Counted from the stretch's first letter, positions 8,308-18,265 are shown. The stretch is DNA of 64,000 nt from Thermoanaerobacterium thermosulfurigenes (GCF_051201035.1 NZ_JBPODR010000003.1:1-64000), one strand, 5' to 3'. Made by a program: numbers and translations. Notes: generated by a model from the letters alone, not told the origin.

Positions 8308-11300
8308 AGGAGTGAATAAAGTGCTTGTTATAGGCTCAGGGCCTATCGTAATAGGTCAAGCTGCAGAGTTTGACTATTCCGGAACACAAGCATGCAAATC
8401 ATTGAAAGAAGAAGGATTAAAAGTTATCTTAGTGAATAACAATCCTGCTACAATAATGACAGATACAGAGATCGCCGATGTGGTTTATATAGAAAATCCG
8501 GAAGTTGACGTATTGGAAGCTATAATAGACAAAGAAAGGCCAGATGGAATATTAGGGACAATCGGTGGACAGACAGGGCTTAATGTGGTTGTAAAACTTA
8601 AGGAAAGCGGAATAATCGATAAGTACAATCTAAAGGTATTGGGAACTTCTATTGAATCAATAAAGACTGCTGAAGACAGGGAATTGTTTAAAAAGAAGAT
8701 GGAAGAGATAGGAGAACCTATAGCAGAAAGCGCGACCGTAAATAATGTAGATGATGCGATTAAATTTGCAGAAAAGTGCGGCTATCCACTTATAGTCAGG
8801 CCTGCCTTTACATTAGGTGGAACTGGAGGCGGTATAGCAAACAATGAAGATGAGCTTAAGGTTATAGTTGATTTAGGCTTAAAGAAAAGCATGGCACATG
8901 AAGTGCTGATAGAAAAATCCCTTTACGGTTACAAAGAGATAGAATACGAAGTTATGAGGGACAGCAACGACAATTGCATAACTATATGCAATATGGAAAA
9001 CTTTGATCCGGTTGGTGTCCACACAGGTGACAGCATCGTCGTAGCGCCGTCACAGACACTGACAGATTACGAGTATCAGATGTTGAGGACTGCTAGTTTG
9101 AAAATCATAAAGGCATTGAAGATTGAAGGCGGTTGCAATGTTCAGTTTGCATTGGACCCTAATAGCCATCAGTATTACGTTATAGAGGTAAATCCAAGGG
9201 TTAGCCGCTCAAGTGCTTTGGCATCAAAAGCTACAGGTTATCCTATAGCCAAGATAGCTGCTAAAATAGCTGTTGGCTATACACTTGATGAGATAAAAAA
9301 CCCTGTCACGGAAAAGACTACAGCTTTGTTTGAGCCATCGCTTGACTACGTTGTTACAAAGATTCCAAGGTGGCCATTTGACAAATTCTATGAGACAGAC
9401 AGAAAGATTGGTACTCAGATGAAAGCTACAGGAGAGACGATGGCAATAGACAGATGCTTTGAAACATCCCTCTTAAAGGCTGTAAGGTCTTTAGAGATAA
9501 AAGCATATGGACTTACAAATGAAAGCATAAAAAAATTAAGAGATGAGGAGATCATCGACAACATTAAAAAGCCAAATGACATGAGGCTATTTTATATAGC
9601 TGAGGCACTTCGTCGCGGTGTCACTGTGAATCATATAAATGAAATATCCAACATAGATAAGTGGTTTATAAATAAACTCTTAGATATAGTAAATATGGAA
9701 AAAGAGATATTTATAAACGATTTGACAAAAGAGGTTTTAGAAAAAGCAAAGCGAATGGGCTTTTCAGATAAGGAAATTGCCAATATCAAAGGGATAGATG
9801 AAAAAGCTGTCAGGGAATTGAGGAAAAGCTACGGCATATTCCCAGCTTATAAGATGGTTGACACATGTGCAGCGGAGTTTGAATCTGTTACGCAGTATAT
9901 TTATTCAACGTACGGAGAATACGATGAAGTTCCTATTCATCACGACATAAAGAAAGTCATAGTTTTAGGCTCAGGTCCTATTAGAATAGGGCAGGGCGTA
10001 GAATTTGATTATTGTTCAGTAAAAGCACTTTGGGCCATTAAAAGCAAGGGAATCAAATCAATCATAATAAATAACAATCCTGAGACGGTAAGCACAGATT
10101 TTGATACAGGCGATAGGCTGTACTTCGAACCACTGACGCTGGAAGATGTATTGAATATCATCGAAAAGGAAAAACCTCTTGGTGTTTTGGTGATGTTTGG
10201 AGGCCAAACAGCTATAAACTTGGCACAAGGACTGTCTGATAATGGTGTAAATATATTGGGCACTTCATTTGAAAGCATCGATGACAGTGAAGACAGAGAA
10301 AAGTTTTCTAAGCTTCTTAAGAAGCTAAATATAAACCAGCCAAAAGGCGGATATGCGCTATCAGTAGGCGATGCAAAAGATGTAGCACTGACAATAGGAT
10401 TTCCTCTTTTAGTGAGACCTTCATACGTAATAGGTGGCCAATCAATGGAAAAAGTAAACACACTTCAAGAGATAATAGACTATGTATCAAATGCCATGAA
10501 GGTATCTCCAGGGAAGCCTGTCTTGATTGATAAGTACATTGAAGGAAGAGAAGTTGAAGTAGATGCTATATCCGATGGCACGGATGTATTGATTCCTGGG
10601 ATAATGGAGCATATAGAAAGAGCAGGTGTCCATTCTGGTGACAGCTTCTCAATGTACCCTGCGAGAAATTTATCGGATCATGAAATATCTACAATTGTAG
10701 AGTACACAAAGAAAATATCGTGTACCTTAAAAGTAAAAGGGCTTATCAATATTCAATTTGTAGTTAAAGATGGTGTTGTCTACGTCTTGGAGGTAAATCC
10801 GAGGGCTTCAAGGACAGTTCCTGTAATAAGCAAAGCAACAGGAGTACCTATGATAGACATAGCCGTAAAAATCGCATTAGGCGATACACTAAAGAGCTTA
10901 GGATATCATGATGTTTTATGGCCAAAGACGACCCATACAATCGTAAAGGCACCTGTATTTTCAACAGAGAAGCTTACTAATGTGGAAGTGATGCTGGGAC
11001 CGGAGATGAAGTCTACTGGAGAAATAATGGGCATAGATTTAAGCTACGAAGGGGCTCTTTACAAAGCTATGGCAGGAGCCAACTTAGATATACCTGTCAG
11101 TGGAAGGGTTTTAATTTCTATAGCAAGTAGAAGTATAAGCGATTCAATGAGTACGGTAAAAAAGTATCATGATGCTGGATATGAGTTATTTGGCACATCC
11201 GGTACAGCCAGACATTTTAATTCTGCTGGAATTAGTGTGAAACATGTAAATATAAAAGATGCCATAAGGCTATTAAAAGAAGGGTATTTTTCATTAGTCA

Positions 11301-11515
11301 TCAATATACCGAATCGCGGCAAGAAAGTAGACAATGATGGATTTATACTTAGGAGAACTGCATGTGAATACAGAGTTCCGCTGTTTACATCCCTTGATAC
11401 GGCGAAGGCAGCGCTTCAAGCGGTGCAGAAGGTGAAAATAAGCGGACTTAACTACCTATCGTTAAATGAGTATCATGAGCTGCAGTCTAAAAACTTAAAG
11501 AAATCTGCTTTGTAA
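8294..11515 (+). CDS. carB: Carbamoyl-phosphate synthase large subunit
   Basis: About 1073 residues in the classic duplicated architecture: two ATP-grasp synthetase halves (each beginning with a VLGSGP/VIGSGP-type glycine motif near residues 12 and 557) and a C-terminal MGS-like allosteric domain after about residue 940. The start is the TTG at 8294, placed 7 bases after AGGAGG at 8281-8286 and giving the conserved N-terminus (M)PKYEG. An upstream ATG at 8270 has no ribosome binding site and adds non-conserved residues. It overlaps carA by 14 bases. The product supplies carbamoyl phosphate for citrulline and pyrimidines. Confidence 0.96.
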   Translation: MPKYEGVNKVLVIGSGPIVIGQAAEFDYSGTQACKSLKEEGLKVILVNNNPATIMTDTEIADVVYIENPEVDVLEAIIDKERPDGILGTIGGQTGLNVVVKLKESGIIDKYNLKVLGTSIESIKTAEDRELFKKKMEEIGEPIAESATVNNVDDAIKFAEKCGYPLIVRPAFTLGGTGGGIANNEDELKVIVDLGLKKSMAHEVLIEKSLYGYKEIEYEVMRDSNDNCITICNMENFDPVGVHTGDSIVVAPSQTLTDYEYQMLRTASLKIIKALKIEGGCNVQFALDPNSHQYYVIEVNPRVSRSSALASKATGYPIAKIAAKIAVGYTLDEIKNPVTEKTTALFEPSLDYVVTKIPRWPFDKFYETDRKIGTQMKATGETMAIDRCFETSLLKAVRSLEIKAYGLTNESIKKLRDEEIIDNIKKPNDMRLFYIAEALRRGVTVNHINEISNIDKWFINKLLDIVNMEKEIFINDLTKEVLEKAKRMGFSDKEIANIKGIDEKAVRELRKSYGIFPAYKMVDTCAAEFESVTQYIYSTYGEYDEVPIHHDIKKVIVLGSGPIRIGQGVEFDYCSVKALWAIKSKGIKSIIINNNPETVSTDFDTGDRLYFEPLTLEDVLNIIEKEKPLGVLVMFGGQTAINLAQGLSDNGVNILGTSFESIDDSEDREKFSKLLKKLNINQPKGGYALSVGDAKDVALTIGFPLLVRPSYVIGGQSMEKVNTLQEIIDYVSNAMKVSPGKPVLIDKYIEGREVEVDAISDGTDVLIPGIMEHIERAGVHSGDSFSMYPARNLSDHEISTIVEYTKKISCTLKVKGLINIQFVVKDGVVYVLEVNPRASRTVPVISKATGVPMIDIAVKIALGDTLKSLGYHDVLWPKTTHTIVKAPVFSTEKLTNVEVMLGPEMKSTGEIMGIDLSYEGALYKAMAGANLDIPVSGRVLISIASRSISDSMSTVKKYHDAGYELFGTSGTARHFNSAGISVKHVNIKDAIRLLKEGYFSLVINIPNRGKKVDNDGFILRRTACEYRVPLFTSLDTAKAALQAVQKVKISGLNYLSLNEYHELQSKNLKKSAL

Positions 11516-11538
11516 TTAAGTTAGAAAGGAAGATTTAT

Positions 11539-12777
11539 ATGTTAAAAGGAGAAAAAGTGGTTTTGGCGTATTCAGGCGGTTTAGATACGTCTGTCATAAT
11601 ACCATGGCTTAAAGAAAATTACGAATGTGAGATAATAGCTGCGTGTATAGATGTAGGCCAGGGAAGCGAGCTTAGCAGCATAAAAGAAAAGGCATTATTA
11701 AGCGGTGCCAGCAAGATATACGTGGAAGATGTAAAAGATGAATTTGTGGAGGATTATATTTTTCCTACATTAAAAGCAGGAGCTGTGTATGAGGGCAAGT
11801 ATCTATTAGGCACTTCATTTGCAAGGCCCCTTATTGCTAAAAAGCTTGTGGAGATAGCTCACAAGGAAGGTGCAAAGGCGATAGTGCACGGCGCTACTGG
11901 AAAAGGAAATGACCAAGTAAGGTTTGAAGTGTCAATAAAGGCCCTTGATCCATCAATAGAGATAATAGCACCGTGGAGGATATGGGACTTTAAGTCAAGG
12001 GAACAGGAAATAGACTATGCTAAGAAAAAAGGCATTCCTGTGCCTGTAACAAAGGAAAAGATATACAGTGTTGATAACAATTTATGGCACGTAAGCCATG
12101 AAGGCGGTGATTTGGAAGATCCGTGGAATGAGCCTAAAAACAGTTTGTACGATATGGTTGTTCCACCAGAGAATGCGCCGGATGAGCCAGAGTACGTTGT
12201 TTTAGAGTTTGAAAAGGGGATACCTGTAAAAGTAAATGGAAAGTCATACGCAAGTCCTTCAAAGATGATAGAAGATCTTAATTTGATAGCCGGAAGAAAT
12301 GGTATAGGCATAGCTGATATTGTAGAAAATAGGCTTGTAGGCATTAAGTCTCGCGGTGTATATGAAACGCCTGCAGGAACGGTTCTTTATGCAGCCCACA
12401 AAGAGTTGGAGTATTTGGTTTTGGATAAGGAAACCATGAGGTTTAAAGATTTGGTAGCGCAAAAGTATGCAGACATTGTCTACAATGGATTATGGTTTTC
12501 TCCGCTTAGAGAGTCTTTAGATGCGTTTGTTGATGTGACACAGCAGAATGTGACTGGTACTGTAAGGCTTAAACTTTACAAAGGAAACTTGATAAATGCA
12601 GGTTCAAAGTCCCCATATTCACTATACAGTGAAGAGTTTGCTACATTTGGCGAAGATGAAGTTTACAATCAAAAGGATGCAGAAGGGTTTATAAACTTAT
12701 TCGGATTGCCGCTTAAAATAAAAGCGCTTATGGATATAAGCAGAAAGGAAGATTTTAATGAAGCTGTGGGGCGGTAG
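11539..12777 (+). CDS. argG: Argininosuccinate synthase
   Basis: Joins citrulline and aspartate with ATP. The N-terminal PP-loop ATP-pyrophosphatase motif is YSGGLDTSV at about residues 10-18, and the conserved GATGKGNDQVRFE segment follows near residue 115. Length 412, typical. AGAAAGGAAG precedes the ATG. It overlaps argH by 20 bases, and the last argG codons contain the argH ribosome binding site. argF, needed between CarAB and ArgG, is not in this operon. Confidence 0.96.
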   Translation: MLKGEKVVLAYSGGLDTSVIIPWLKENYECEIIAACIDVGQGSELSSIKEKALLSGASKIYVEDVKDEFVEDYIFPTLKAGAVYEGKYLLGTSFARPLIAKKLVEIAHKEGAKAIVHGATGKGNDQVRFEVSIKALDPSIEIIAPWRIWDFKSREQEIDYAKKKGIPVPVTKEKIYSVDNNLWHVSHEGGDLEDPWNEPKNSLYDMVVPPENAPDEPEYVVLEFEKGIPVKVNGKSYASPSKMIEDLNLIAGRNGIGIADIVENRLVGIKSRGVYETPAGTVLYAAHKELEYLVLDKETMRFKDLVAQKYADIVYNGLWFSPLRESLDAFVDVTQQNVTGTVRLKLYKGNLINAGSKSPYSLYSEEFATFGEDEVYNQKDAEGFINLFGLPLKIKALMDISRKEDFNEAVGR

Positions 12778-14086
12778 GTTTAAAGGAGATACAGACAAAC
12801 TTATGGAGGATTTTAATTCCTCCATTTCTTTCGATATGCGCCTTTTTAAATACGATGTAGAAGGTTCTATAGCCCATGCAAAAGGTTTAAATAAAGCGGG
12901 TGTATTAAAGGACGATGAGACAAAGCTCATTGTAGATGGGCTAAATGAGATTTTAAAGGAAACTGAGACAGAATTTATACCTGATGATGAAGATGTGCAT
13001 ACTTATGTTGAAAGACTTTTAACTGAGAAGATAGGTGATGTAGGTAAAAAACTGCATACAGGAAGAAGCCGCAATGACCAAGTAGCAACAGATGTGAGGC
13101 TTTATTTAAGAGATGTTATAAATGAAATTGAAAGCGGCATTGAAATTTTAATTGACATTCTTAAAAGAAAAGCAGATGAATACAAGAATGCAATCATGCC
13201 TGGATATACCCATTTGCAAAGGGCTCAGCCTGTCACTTTTGGACATCACATGATGGCGTATGTGGAGATGTTTAAAAGAGACTTATCAAGGCTTAATGAT
13301 ATGGTAAAAAGGGTAAATATAATGCCATTGGGATCAGGTGCATTAGCAGGTACATCGTACAATATAGATAGAATGTACGTGGCAAAGCTTCTTGGATTTG
13401 ACGATATAACTAAAAATAGCCTCGATGCAGTTAGCGATAGGGATTTTGTGATAGAGTTTTTAAGCTTTTCTTCAATTTTAATGATGCACCTAAGCCGATT
13501 TTGTGAGGAAATAGTCCTTTGGTCCAGCAAGGAATTTGATTTTATAGAGTTAGATGATAGGTATTCTACAGGAAGCAGCATGATGCCTCAGAAAAAAAAT
13601 CCAGATGCTGCGGAGCTTATACGAGGTAAAACAGGAAGGGTGTATGGAGATTTAATGACTTTGCTTACAGTCATGAAGGGACTTCCTCTCGCTTATAACA
13701 AAGATATGCAAGAGGACAAAGAAGCGCTTTTTGATGCAATAGACACTTTGAAAATGTCGATTGCGGTTTTTAATGGCATGGTAAAAACGATGAAGGTAAA
13801 AAGTGATAATATGGCAAATGCAGCAAAATACGGGTATATGAATGCTACAGATTTTGCAGATTACCTTGTATCTAAGGGAATTCCATTTAGAAAAGCACAT
13901 GAGATAACCGGGAAAGTCGTGTTGTACGCAATAGATAAAAATTGTGCCATAGAAGAGCTATCAATTAAAGATTTAAAATCGTTTTGCGATGTGATAGATG
14001 TAGATGTTTATAAAGCAATTGATTTGAGGAACAGCATAAAAAATAAGAAAACTATAGGATCTCCAAAACTGTTTGATGAAGAATAG
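12758..14086 (+). CDS. argH: Argininosuccinate lyase
   Basis: Cleaves argininosuccinate to arginine and fumarate. It belongs to the fumarase/aspartase superfamily: the signature loop GSSMMPQKKNPD is at residues 272-283, TGRSRNDQ at 101-108, and the THLQ histidine is His152. The 442 residues are slightly short at the C-terminus compared with common 455-460-residue members, but all motifs are intact. It is the last gene of the operon and is followed by a convergent terminator region. Confidence 0.96.
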   Translation: MKLWGGRFKGDTDKLMEDFNSSISFDMRLFKYDVEGSIAHAKGLNKAGVLKDDETKLIVDGLNEILKETETEFIPDDEDVHTYVERLLTEKIGDVGKKLHTGRSRNDQVATDVRLYLRDVINEIESGIEILIDILKRKADEYKNAIMPGYTHLQRAQPVTFGHHMMAYVEMFKRDLSRLNDMVKRVNIMPLGSGALAGTSYNIDRMYVAKLLGFDDITKNSLDAVSDRDFVIEFLSFSSILMMHLSRFCEEIVLWSSKEFDFIELDDRYSTGSSMMPQKKNPDAAELIRGKTGRVYGDLMTLLTVMKGLPLAYNKDMQEDKEALFDAIDTLKMSIAVFNGMVKTMKVKSDNMANAAKYGYMNATDFADYLVSKGIPFRKAHEITGKVVLYAIDKNCAIEELSIKDLKSFCDVIDVDVYKAIDLRNSIKNKKTIGSPKLFDEE

Positions 14087-14103
14087 TACAGTTAGGCGTA
14101 AAA

Positions 14104-14131
14104 AAGAGATAGGATCTTTTTCCTATCTCTT
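14104..14131. terminator. Terminator between argH and the ArsR-type gene
   Basis: An 11-bp perfect stem AAGAGATAGGA/TCCTATCTCTT. On the minus strand it is followed by seven Ts, giving a strong terminator for the regulator gene. On the plus strand the tail is weaker but can still end argH transcription. Confidence 0.8.
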
Positions 14132-14444
14132 AATCATTAAATAAAAGCTTGACTAAATTTATTATGTCATTGTCTACAACTCGATAGCAGATTTCAAGTC
14201 CGTTTCGCTTTCCCTCTATTATGCCAGCAGATTTTAGCTTTGATATGTGCTGTGATACGGTTGATTGAGGTAAGTTTAAGCATTCTTGTATCGTAGTCAC
14301 GTTGCATTCTCCTGATAGAAGTCCTCTTACGATGCAAAGCCTGTACGGATGCGCTATGGCTTTTAATTTTTCTGCTATTGTTTCATACTTTTTAAAATCT
14401 TTTTCGATGTCTATAGCACTGTTTTTCAGCGGAAATCCCTCCAA
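14130..14444 (-). CDS. ArsR-family winged-helix regulator
   Basis: About 104 residues with the ArsR pattern: AHPYRLCIVRGL, the recognition helix PQSTVSQHISKL and a beta-wing ending EICYRV. Cysteines at 37, 47, 55 and 86 (from the TTG) could sense thiols, sulfide or metal. They do not align clearly with the two-Cys BigR/SqrR pair, so the signal is open. It directly follows the CoA-disulfide reductase gene, so it probably autoregulates that operon. The start is uncertain. The TTG at 14444 lacks a ribosome binding site but lies close to the upstream stop. A GGAGGG sits inside the frame at ideal distance from a CTG at 14429. Confidence 0.8.
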   Translation of the reverse strand: MEGFPLKNSAIDIEKDFKKYETIAEKLKAIAHPYRLCIVRGLLSGECNVTTIQECLNLPQSTVSQHISKLKSAGIIEGKRNGLEICYRVVDNDIINLVKLLFND

Positions 14445-14447
14445 ATT

Positions 14448-16916
14448 TTATATAAAGAGTGTAGTGTCTGACTGTTCTGCTGCACCTATAAATGATGCTA
14501 CGCCGCCTAATTCAACACCATCTATAAGCTCATCTTTAGTTATACCCATTATGTCAGACGACATGTTACATGCCACAATCCTTACACCGTTTTTAAGTGC
14601 TTGCTGTATTAAATCTTCCAGTGAAGATACGTTTTTCTTGTTCATGATGTACCTTATCATTTTAGGTCCTATGCCAAACATATTCATCTTTGAAAGCTTT
14701 AGCTTTTTAGAACCCCTTGGCATCATCATGCCAAACATCTTACTGAAGAAGTCTTTCTTGATTGACACTTTTTCTGGCTTTCTCAGTATATTAAGGCCCC
14801 AGAATGTGAAGAAGAGAGTTACCTTTCTTCCCATTGCAGCAGCACCATTTGCTATTATGAATGCGGCTATGGCTTTGTCTAAGTCTCCACTGAATACTAT
14901 GATTGCCTTGTCGTTTTTATCAGAAGATGTCTTTGTTTCAACTGCTTTTGTAGCTGCATTTTTTCTTATATCTGCTACAATGATTTTTCCTTCATGATAT
15001 AAGTTAAGAAGAGCATTTCCTGTTCTTTGACACCATGTCTTAATGTCATTTTCAAATCCTGGGTCTGAAGCCTTTATCCTTAGTATGTCTCCATCTTTTA
15101 GATTTTTTATTGCGTTGAATGTCTGCATTATAGGACCCGGACATTGAAGTCCACATGCATCGATCTCTAATGTTGCCGTTGCTACTGTGTCATCTGATTT
15201 TTTTTTATCTTTTACGCAGATGCCGCACTCTGTCTGTTCATCGTCGTATCTCACTGTTATATCGGTGAAATCTGATGTTGCGGTTTCGTATATTTTATAA
15301 CCGCCACTTAGATTTTTGACAGATTTAAAGCTATTTTGCATCAGTATCCTACAAGCTATATATCCTCTTAAGCCTACTTGACAGTATACGTATAGATCTT
15401 TATCTTTTGGAATTTTGTGAAGATTTTCTCTTAGCTCATCTACAGGTATGTTTATAGAACCATTAATGTTTCCAAGTTGATACTCAAGATCCGTTCTTAC
15501 GTCAAGTATTAAAGACTTAGACAAATCTATATCTTTAACTTCGTCCCAGTGGAATACGCTTATATCACCTTTTAATATATTGGAAGCTACAAAACCAGCC
15601 ATGTTTACAGGGTCTTTTGCTGATGAGTATGGTGGAGCGTATGCCAACTCAAGTTCTTCTAAGTCATAAACTGTCATATTGCTGCGTATTGCAGTAGCGA
15701 TGACATCTATTCTCTTATCAACACCGTCAAATCCAACTATTTGAGCGCCTAAGATTTTTCCATCGTCTTTTCTGAATATGAGTTTAATGGTCATAGGTAG
15801 TGCATCAGGATAGTAGCTGGCATGTGAATTTGGATGTATTATGACTTTTTCGTAATCTATCCCGGCCCTTTTTAAGATTGTTTCATTGTTTCCTGTTGCT
15901 GCAACAGTCAAGTCGAAAATTTTTGCAACAGAAGTGCCTTGCGTACCGTCATATTTGCTTTTTCTTCCGCAAATATTGTCTGCTGCGATACGACCTTGTT
16001 TGTTTGCAGGTCCGGCTAATGGAATCAAAGTATTGCTTCCGTTTATATAGTCTTTTACCTCTATAGCATCGCCTACAGCGTATATATCAGGATTTGATGT
16101 CTGCATGTATTCATTGACTTTTATGCCGCCTCTTTCGCCGATTGCGAGGCCTGCGTCTTTTGCTAATTTTGTGTCTGGCCTTACGCCTATGCCTAATACG
16201 ACCATGTCAGTGATTAACGTATTGCCGCTATTCAATGCGACAGTCGTTATGCCTTCTTTGTGGTGAAACTCTTTTACACCATCTTTTAATATGAGATTTA
16301 CACCTTTATCTTTAAGGCGTTGATGTACAATTGCAGCCATTTCGTAATCAAGAGGTGCCATTACATGGTCAGCTAATTCTACGATTGTCACATCGAGTCC
16401 TGCTTCTTTTAAATTTTCTGCTACTTCAAGACCAATAAAGCCTCCTCCTACTACAACGGCCTTTTTAGGTTTGTTGTTGTCGACAAAGTCTTTTATCCTG
16501 TAAGTATCTGGAATAGTTCTAAGTGTAAAAATATTTTTGCCATCTATGCCTGGCATCGGTGGCTTTATAGGTTCTGCGCCAGGTGACAGTATCAGTTTGT
16601 CGTAGCTTTCTGTATAGGTTCTGTCATTTTTTATATCATGAACGACTACGGTTTTTTCATCAGGATTTATCTTTGTGACTTCTGATAGAGTCCTTATGTC
16701 GATGTTGAAGCGCTTTGACATAGCTTCTGGTGTTTGAACGACTAATTTTTCACGTTCTTTTATGACTTCGCCTATATAATACGGCAGACCGCAGTTGGCA
16801 TAAGATATATATTCTCCCTTTTCAAAGAGTATTATTTCAGCGTCTTCATCAAGTCTTCTTAACCTTGCTGCAGCAGATGCGCCGCCAGCAACGCCCCCGA
16901 CAATTACAACTTTCAT
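14448..16916 (-). CDS. CoA-disulfide reductase fused to rhodanese, TusA and DsrE domains
   Basis: A four-part sulfur-handling protein of about 822 residues. Order: FAD/NAD(P)H disulfide reductase with dimerisation domain (about 1-440; GGVAGG and the single redox Cys42 in YANCGLPYY); rhodanese domain (about 455-550; Cys in VYCQVGLRG); TusA/SirA domain (about 585-655; CGLQCPGP); and a DsrE-like domain (about 665-822). The family reduces CoA or persulfide substrates, and the added domains suggest persulfide relay. The start is the ATG after AGGAGG, eight codons inside the longest frame. It is probably cytoplasmic. The ArsR-type gene follows four bases later. Confidence 0.9.
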   Translation of the reverse strand: MKVVIVGGVAGGASAAARLRRLDEDAEIILFEKGEYISYANCGLPYYIGEVIKEREKLVVQTPEAMSKRFNIDIRTLSEVTKINPDEKTVVVHDIKNDRTYTESYDKLILSPGAEPIKPPMPGIDGKNIFTLRTIPDTYRIKDFVDNNKPKKAVVVGGGFIGLEVAENLKEAGLDVTIVELADHVMAPLDYEMAAIVHQRLKDKGVNLILKDGVKEFHHKEGITTVALNSGNTLITDMVVLGIGVRPDTKLAKDAGLAIGERGGIKVNEYMQTSNPDIYAVGDAIEVKDYINGSNTLIPLAGPANKQGRIAADNICGRKSKYDGTQGTSVAKIFDLTVAATGNNETILKRAGIDYEKVIIHPNSHASYYPDALPMTIKLIFRKDDGKILGAQIVGFDGVDKRIDVIATAIRSNMTVYDLEELELAYAPPYSSAKDPVNMAGFVASNILKGDISVFHWDEVKDIDLSKSLILDVRTDLEYQLGNINGSINIPVDELRENLHKIPKDKDLYVYCQVGLRGYIACRILMQNSFKSVKNLSGGYKIYETATSDFTDITVRYDDEQTECGICVKDKKKSDDTVATATLEIDACGLQCPGPIMQTFNAIKNLKDGDILRIKASDPGFENDIKTWCQRTGNALLNLYHEGKIIVADIRKNAATKAVETKTSSDKNDKAIIVFSGDLDKAIAAFIIANGAAAMGRKVTLFFTFWGLNILRKPEKVSIKKDFFSKMFGMMMPRGSKKLKLSKMNMFGIGPKMIRYIMNKKNVSSLEDLIQQALKNGVRIVACNMSSDIMGITKDELIDGVELGGVASFIGAAEQSDTTLFI

Positions 16917-16952
16917 AACTCTTCCTCCTATTAAAAGCATTATTATATCTTA

Positions 16953-16981
16953 ATATTACAATATATTAATTTTATTGTCAA
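16953..16981 (-). promoter_or_regulatory. Promoter and possible ArsR operator of the CoA-disulfide reductase operon
   Basis: On the minus strand TTGACA (16981-16976) and TAATAT (16958-16953) are 17 bp apart. A palindrome TTAATAT-N6-ATATTAA (16950-16969) overlaps the -10, a plausible site for the operon's own ArsR-type regulator. Confidence 0.6.
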
Positions 16982-17049
16982 TAATTTAACTAAAAATGTT
17001 TTTTAATTAAAGAATTATGATAAAGCCTTATCAAATAAAGGTATAAAAA

Positions 17050-17070
17050 AAGCGAGATTATATCTCGCTT
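17050..17070 (-). terminator. Terminator of the dedA gene
   Basis: A 9-bp stem AAGCGAGAT/ATCTCGCTT with a 3-base loop, followed on the minus strand by six Ts. It overlaps the stop codon region of the DedA gene. Confidence 0.8.
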
Positions 17071-17698
17071 ACTTCTTTCTCAAGAAAGTTACTAAAGCAG
17101 GTATCAAAGAAATCACGATTATGGCTATTGTGACAAATCCAAAATGTGTTTTGACAACTTCAAGGTTTCCAAAGTAGTAACCACCAAATGAAAACAATGC
17201 TGCCCAGGCTACGCCGCCTAATGCATTGTAGGTGAGGAAGTGGATGTAATTCATCTCACCTATGCCTGCTACAAACGGTACAAACGTCCTTATGATAGGT
17301 ATGAACCTTCCTAATACTATTGTCATACTACCGTATTTATCATAGAAGTTTCTGGCTTCTAAAAGGTGTTCTTTCTTTATCAATTTTAAGTTTTCAGCTT
17401 CGTATATTTTTTCGCCTATAAATCTTCCTATGTGGTAGTTTACAGTGTCACCTAATATTGCAGCCAACGCGACTACTATAAATAAGCTGAATACATTTAG
17501 TGAACCTATGGCAGCGAAAGCACCTGCAGCAAATATTAGCGAATCACCAGGCAAAAATGGCGTTATGACGATGCCTGTCTCAAAAAACAATATGAGGAAT
17601 ATAAGTAAATATGTGGCGGTACCATACGCTTGTATTATGGTGCCTAAATACTTGTCAAGATGAAGAACTACATCAATTCCCAGTTTCAATAATGACAT
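17069..17698 (-). CDS. DedA-family (VTT domain) membrane protein
   Basis: A 209-residue polytopic membrane protein. The DedA core is visible: ETGIVITPFLPGDSL with the conserved acidic and proline residues, then LGRFIPIIRTFVPFVAG, the arginine-containing re-entrant motif. DedA proteins work in lipid scrambling and proton-coupled envelope homeostasis. Longer frames exist, but AAAGGAATGGGG fits the ATG at 17698 best. The gene is preceded by mntR on the same strand, about 95 bases away; I see no functional link. Confidence 0.85.
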   Translation of the reverse strand: MSLLKLGIDVVLHLDKYLGTIIQAYGTATYLLIFLILFFETGIVITPFLPGDSLIFAAGAFAAIGSLNVFSLFIVVALAAILGDTVNYHIGRFIGEKIYEAENLKLIKKEHLLEARNFYDKYGSMTIVLGRFIPIIRTFVPFVAGIGEMNYIHFLTYNALGGVAWAALFSFGGYYFGNLEVVKTHFGFVTIAIIVISLIPALVTFLRKK

Positions 17699-17794
17699 TA
17701 AAATCCCCATTCCTTTTTGCAAAATATTGTACATTTATAATTATAGCATATTAAAAATTGCAATTATTACGGAATTGTAAATTTTAATCCACTT

Positions 17795-18265
17795 TTAATC
17801 TCTTTTTGATTTCATGTACTGAGTTAATTTTTCTTTAATGTCGTTATTTTGTTCTAAAAAGTCCATAAAACGTAAGAAACAATTGAGCGTTTCTGTGCTT
17901 ACAGTGTGTTCTATTTTTTCTGTTTCTTCAAGAAGATTGTTTTCTTCTATTCCAAGTGTCTTTAGAAGTTCTAAGATTGTGTTATGCCTTTTTATAAGAG
18001 CTTCTCCGATTGATTTGCCTTCATTGCTTAAAGTTATGACGCCGTACTTTTCATAGTCTATAAGATTAAGCTCAGAAAGTTTTTGAACCATCTTTGTGGC
18101 GGATGGTGGCTGGACATTCAATGCATTTGCCACTTCGTGCAGCCTTACATAGCCTGATTTGGCTGATAATCTACATATCATTTCGAGATAATCTTCCATA
18201 GATGCTGTCAATGAGTTATTCTCTTTCTTCATGTATTCGCTGAAAGTGCGAAATTTGTCCTGCAA
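17795..18265 (-). CDS. mntR: MntR/DtxR-family metal-dependent repressor
   Basis: About 156 residues. The N-terminal winged helix includes YLEMICRLS and the recognition region VQPPSATKMVQKLSEL. The dimerisation and metal-binding domain follows, with RHNTILELL, IEHTVS and ET residues matching the DtxR/MntR metal ligands. There is no C-terminal SH3 domain, which fits MntR. I place the start at the TTG at 18265, which follows AAGAAGGTGA; the ATG at 18301 has no ribosome binding site. It is divergent from an NRAMP manganese transporter, so manganese is the likely co-repressor. Confidence 0.85.
   Translation of the reverse strand: MQDKFRTFSEYMKKENNSLTASMEDYLEMICRLSAKSGYVRLHEVANALNVQPPSATKMVQKLSELNLIDYEKYGVITLSNEGKSIGEALIKRHNTILELLKTLGIEENNLLEETEKIEHTVSTETLNCFLRFMDFLEQNNDIKEKLTQYMKSKRD

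Noticed and set aside
10009..10461. A 150-codon minus-strand frame inside carB
   Set aside because: Serine- and proline-rich shadow of a conserved carB segment with no start signal.
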